Shown here: positions 62,795-64,000 of the stretch, piece after piece
Position numbering within the stretch: position 1 is the stretch's first letter
Layout of the letters: the number at the start of each line of letters is the position of its first letter
NCBI RefSeq assembly: GCF_014145675.1
Contig: NZ_JACGZW010000001.1
Location: 620,001 to 684,000 of the forward strand
DNA from: Amycolatopsis dendrobii
GTDB lineage: Bacteria > Actinomycetota > Actinomycetes > Mycobacteriales > Pseudonocardiaceae
DNA: 64,000 nucleotides
Reading direction: 5' to 3'
Made by a program: the position numbers and the translations under genes
Notes under the pieces: model-generated
Database searches by the model: none
The model's input: only the letters and a program-made list of their open reading frames with translations
What the model was told of the DNA's origin: nothing

Positions 62795-63117
62795 TGCGCT
62801 ACCTGTTGATGATCGCCGGCTCCGAAGAGCCGACCGCCGAACAGCTCGCGCTCGGCTGCGGCGGCTGGTCCGAGGACCTGGTCGAACGCGGCGTCCTCGT
62901 CGGGGGCGGCGGACTGCACCCGCCCGCGACGGCCACCACGGTGCGCGTGCGCGACGGCGAAGTCCTGCTCACCGACGGGCCGTTCGCCGAAACCAAAGAC
63001 CAGATCGGCGGCTACGCCGTGCTCGAATGCGCCGACCTCGACGAGGCCGTCGACCACGCGTCCCGGCATCCGGCCGCCGCCTACGGCACCATTGAAGTCC
63101 GCCCGCTGCTCGGCTGA
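62794..63117 (+). CDS. YciI-like DGPF domain protein
   Basis: 107 residues; the ATG overlaps the hydrolase stop (TGATG). The DGPF motif is LLTDGPFAETKDQIGGYAVLECADLDEAVDHASRHP, with MRYLLMIAGSEEPTAEQ at the start: the typical partner of ECF42 sigma factors. Its biochemical role is unclear; YciI-fold proteins may act as small dehydratase/isomerase or ligand-binding proteins. Its conserved link supports the sigma call. Confidence 0.88.
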   Translation: MRYLLMIAGSEEPTAEQLALGCGGWSEDLVERGVLVGGGGLHPPATATTVRVRDGEVLLTDGPFAETKDQIGGYAVLECADLDEAVDHASRHPAAAYGTIEVRPLLG

Positions 63118-63148
63118 CTCCCGCATCCGTCCAGGAAAGGAACCCCCC

Positions 63149-63637
63149 TTGCCCACCATCGTGGACAGAAACGAACAGCGCTACGTCGGCTACCGCGCGA
63201 CGGTCGGGCCCGACGGCATGGCCGAGGTCGCGCACCGGATCGCCGCGATCATCGGAGCCCTCGCCCAACGCGGCCTCGAACCCGCCTGCGCGCCGTTCTT
63301 CCGGTACCTGGTGCTCGGCACGGACAGGGAGACCGTCACCGTCGAGGCCGGCGTCCCGGTCAAGGAGCCCCTCGACCTCGGCGACGAGTACTTCAACGAC
63401 GTCCTGCCCGCCGGGAAATACGCACAGGCCACCCACCACGGCGCGCCGAGCGGTCTTTTCGCCGCGACCGCCGACCTGCTCGCCTGGGGCGAAAAGGAAG
63501 GCGTGCGCTGGGACCGCACCGTCGAGGCCGACGGCGAGCACTGGGCCGCGCGGCTCGAGATCTACCGCACCAACCCGCAGTTCGAGCCGGACGCGAACAA
63601 CTGGGACACCGACCTCTGCTTCCGGCTCGCCGGCTGA
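63149..63637 (+). CDS. GyrI-like small-molecule-binding protein
   Basis: 162 residues from a TTG at 63149 preceded by GAAAGGA. It has the SOUL/GyrI effector-binding layout: an N-terminal strand TIVDRNEQRYVGYRATV, the helix VAHRIAAIIGALAQRGL and the pattern DVLPAGKYAQATHHGAPSGLFAATADLLAWGEKEGVRWDR before the final strand ARLEIYRTNPQ. Such stand-alone domains bind small hydrophobic molecules and appear in ECF42 loci. Ends at a strong hairpin. Confidence 0.8.
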   Translation: MPTIVDRNEQRYVGYRATVGPDGMAEVAHRIAAIIGALAQRGLEPACAPFFRYLVLGTDRETVTVEAGVPVKEPLDLGDEYFNDVLPAGKYAQATHHGAPSGLFAATADLLAWGEKEGVRWDRTVEADGEHWAARLEIYRTNPQFEPDANNWDTDLCFRLAG

Positions 63638-63676
63638 CCGTGGTGTCCCGGGGTCACGCGCCCCGGGACACCACGG
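63638..63676. terminator. Bidirectional hairpin terminator
   Basis: CCGTGGTGTCCCGGGG (63638-63653) and its exact complement (63661-63676) with a seven-base loop, beginning at the GyrI-like stop and overlapping the last codons of the minus-strand DUF1772 gene. A stop within the stem shows the two genes share this terminator. Confidence 0.85.
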
Positions 63677-64000
63677 CGCCGACCAGGCACCCGAATCCGG
63701 CCGCGGACACCACCGTCCGCACCAGGTTCCACCGCACCCACGGTTCCTCGAACCGGGCGCGCAGCGCGGCGAAGTCGACCGTGTCGGCGGTGAGGGCGTT
63801 GTTCATCGGCACGTTGACCGCGCCGGTCACCACCACCGTCGCCACCAGAAGCACGGCGCCCGCGATGAGCCAGGGCAATCCGCCCTGCGCTCCGCTGGTG
63901 AAGTGCAGAACCACGGCCGCGACGGCGAGCAGCGGCGCACCCAGGAACGACAGCATGAACCAGCCGTTGAGGATCGCCTCGTTGATGCGGCGCATCGCGG
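63654..64000 (-). CDS. DUF1772 (anthrone oxygenase-like) membrane protein, 5' truncated
   Basis: The gene runs off the right edge; at least 113 residues are visible from the Met at 63995 to the stop. Three hydrophobic segments (LGAPLLAVAAVVLHF, GLPWLIAGAVLLVATVVVTG, VRTVVSAAGFGCLVGAVV) and the motif NVPMNNAL with the conserved Asn match DUF1772. Family members normally have four helices and a further N-terminal part, so the true start lies beyond the window. Enzymatic role in actinobacteria is unknown. Confidence 0.8.
   Translation of the reverse strand, partial: AMRRINEAILNGWFMLSFLGAPLLAVAAVVLHFTSGAQGGLPWLIAGAVLLVATVVVTGAVNVPMNNALTADTVDFAALRARFEEPWVRWNLVRTVVSAAGFGCLVGAVVSRGA

Overview
The window is about 70% GC by eye, with dense bidirectional coding, many GTG/TTG starts, ATGA stop/start overlaps, leaderless-looking promoters and strong GC hairpins at gene ends. 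RbpA, a split lnt/ppm1 pair, an Rpf-like transglycosylase, ECF and WYL regulators and a rifampin monooxygenase with a rifamycin-associated element point to an actinomycete, most likely the Pseudonocardiaceae (Amycolatopsis-like). This placement is inferred from gene content; no database search was run.

1-4.1 kb: the 3' part of an operon with two beta-propeller (SMP-30/strictosidine synthase-like) proteins, a duplicated sugar-type ABC ATPase and a zinc alcohol dehydrogenase. 4.1-19.9 kb: a catabolic cluster for a CoA-activated carboxylic acid, with aldehyde dehydrogenase, MmgE/PrpD protein, family III CoA-transferase, CitE/HpcH-like lyase, thioesterase, alpha-methylacyl-CoA racemase, MaoC hydratase, acyl-CoA synthetase, acyl-CoA dehydrogenase, MHS-type transporter and alpha/beta hydrolase. 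GntR(FCD) and AraC regulators lie inside it. An AT-rich motif recurs upstream of its divergent transcription units and looks like a shared operator. CoA-transferase + MaoC + CitE-like lyase resembles itaconate/C5-dicarboxylate dissimilation.

20-31.3 kb: an XRE/MmyB-type regulator, a SnoaL-like protein, a decayed aldehyde dehydrogenase, a lysine 2,3-aminomutase-like radical SAM enzyme, a YtcJ-like amidohydrolase, lnt-ppm1 for lipoprotein acylation and polyprenol-phosphate mannose, ArsR/SRPBCC-RibD and HxlR/MFS pairs, and rbpA with a perfect SigR-type promoter. 31.5-39.4 kb: thymidine kinase, an Atg22-like permease, an Rpf-like secreted protein, a WYL regulator, a glycerophosphodiesterase, a zinc-ribbon protein next to a DNA-binding/RNA-ligase fusion, a frameshifted MerR gene and an SRPBCC protein.

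39.4-41.1 kb: a tyrosine recombinase, then about 660 bp without a gene but rich in palindromes. It contains a site matching the E. coli dif 28-mer at 20 of 28 positions and a second dif-like site 547 bp away. This is the most unusual stretch of the window.

41.1-64 kb: small metabolic and regulatory modules. These include an S1-like protein, SDRs, a GyrB-like ATPase fragment, an F420/LLM oxidoreductase, a DMT transporter, TetR plus AidB-like acyl-CoA dehydrogenase, a methyltransferase, rox with its RAE, a secreted cutinase-like protein, an FAH/cyclase/CocE operon under a divergent TetR, a TetR-SDR unit with a large inverted-repeat operator, a SNF2 helicase with a SWIM protein, and an ECF42-like sigma factor fused in frame to a hydrolase, followed by DGPF and GyrI-like proteins. 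The last gene runs off the right edge.
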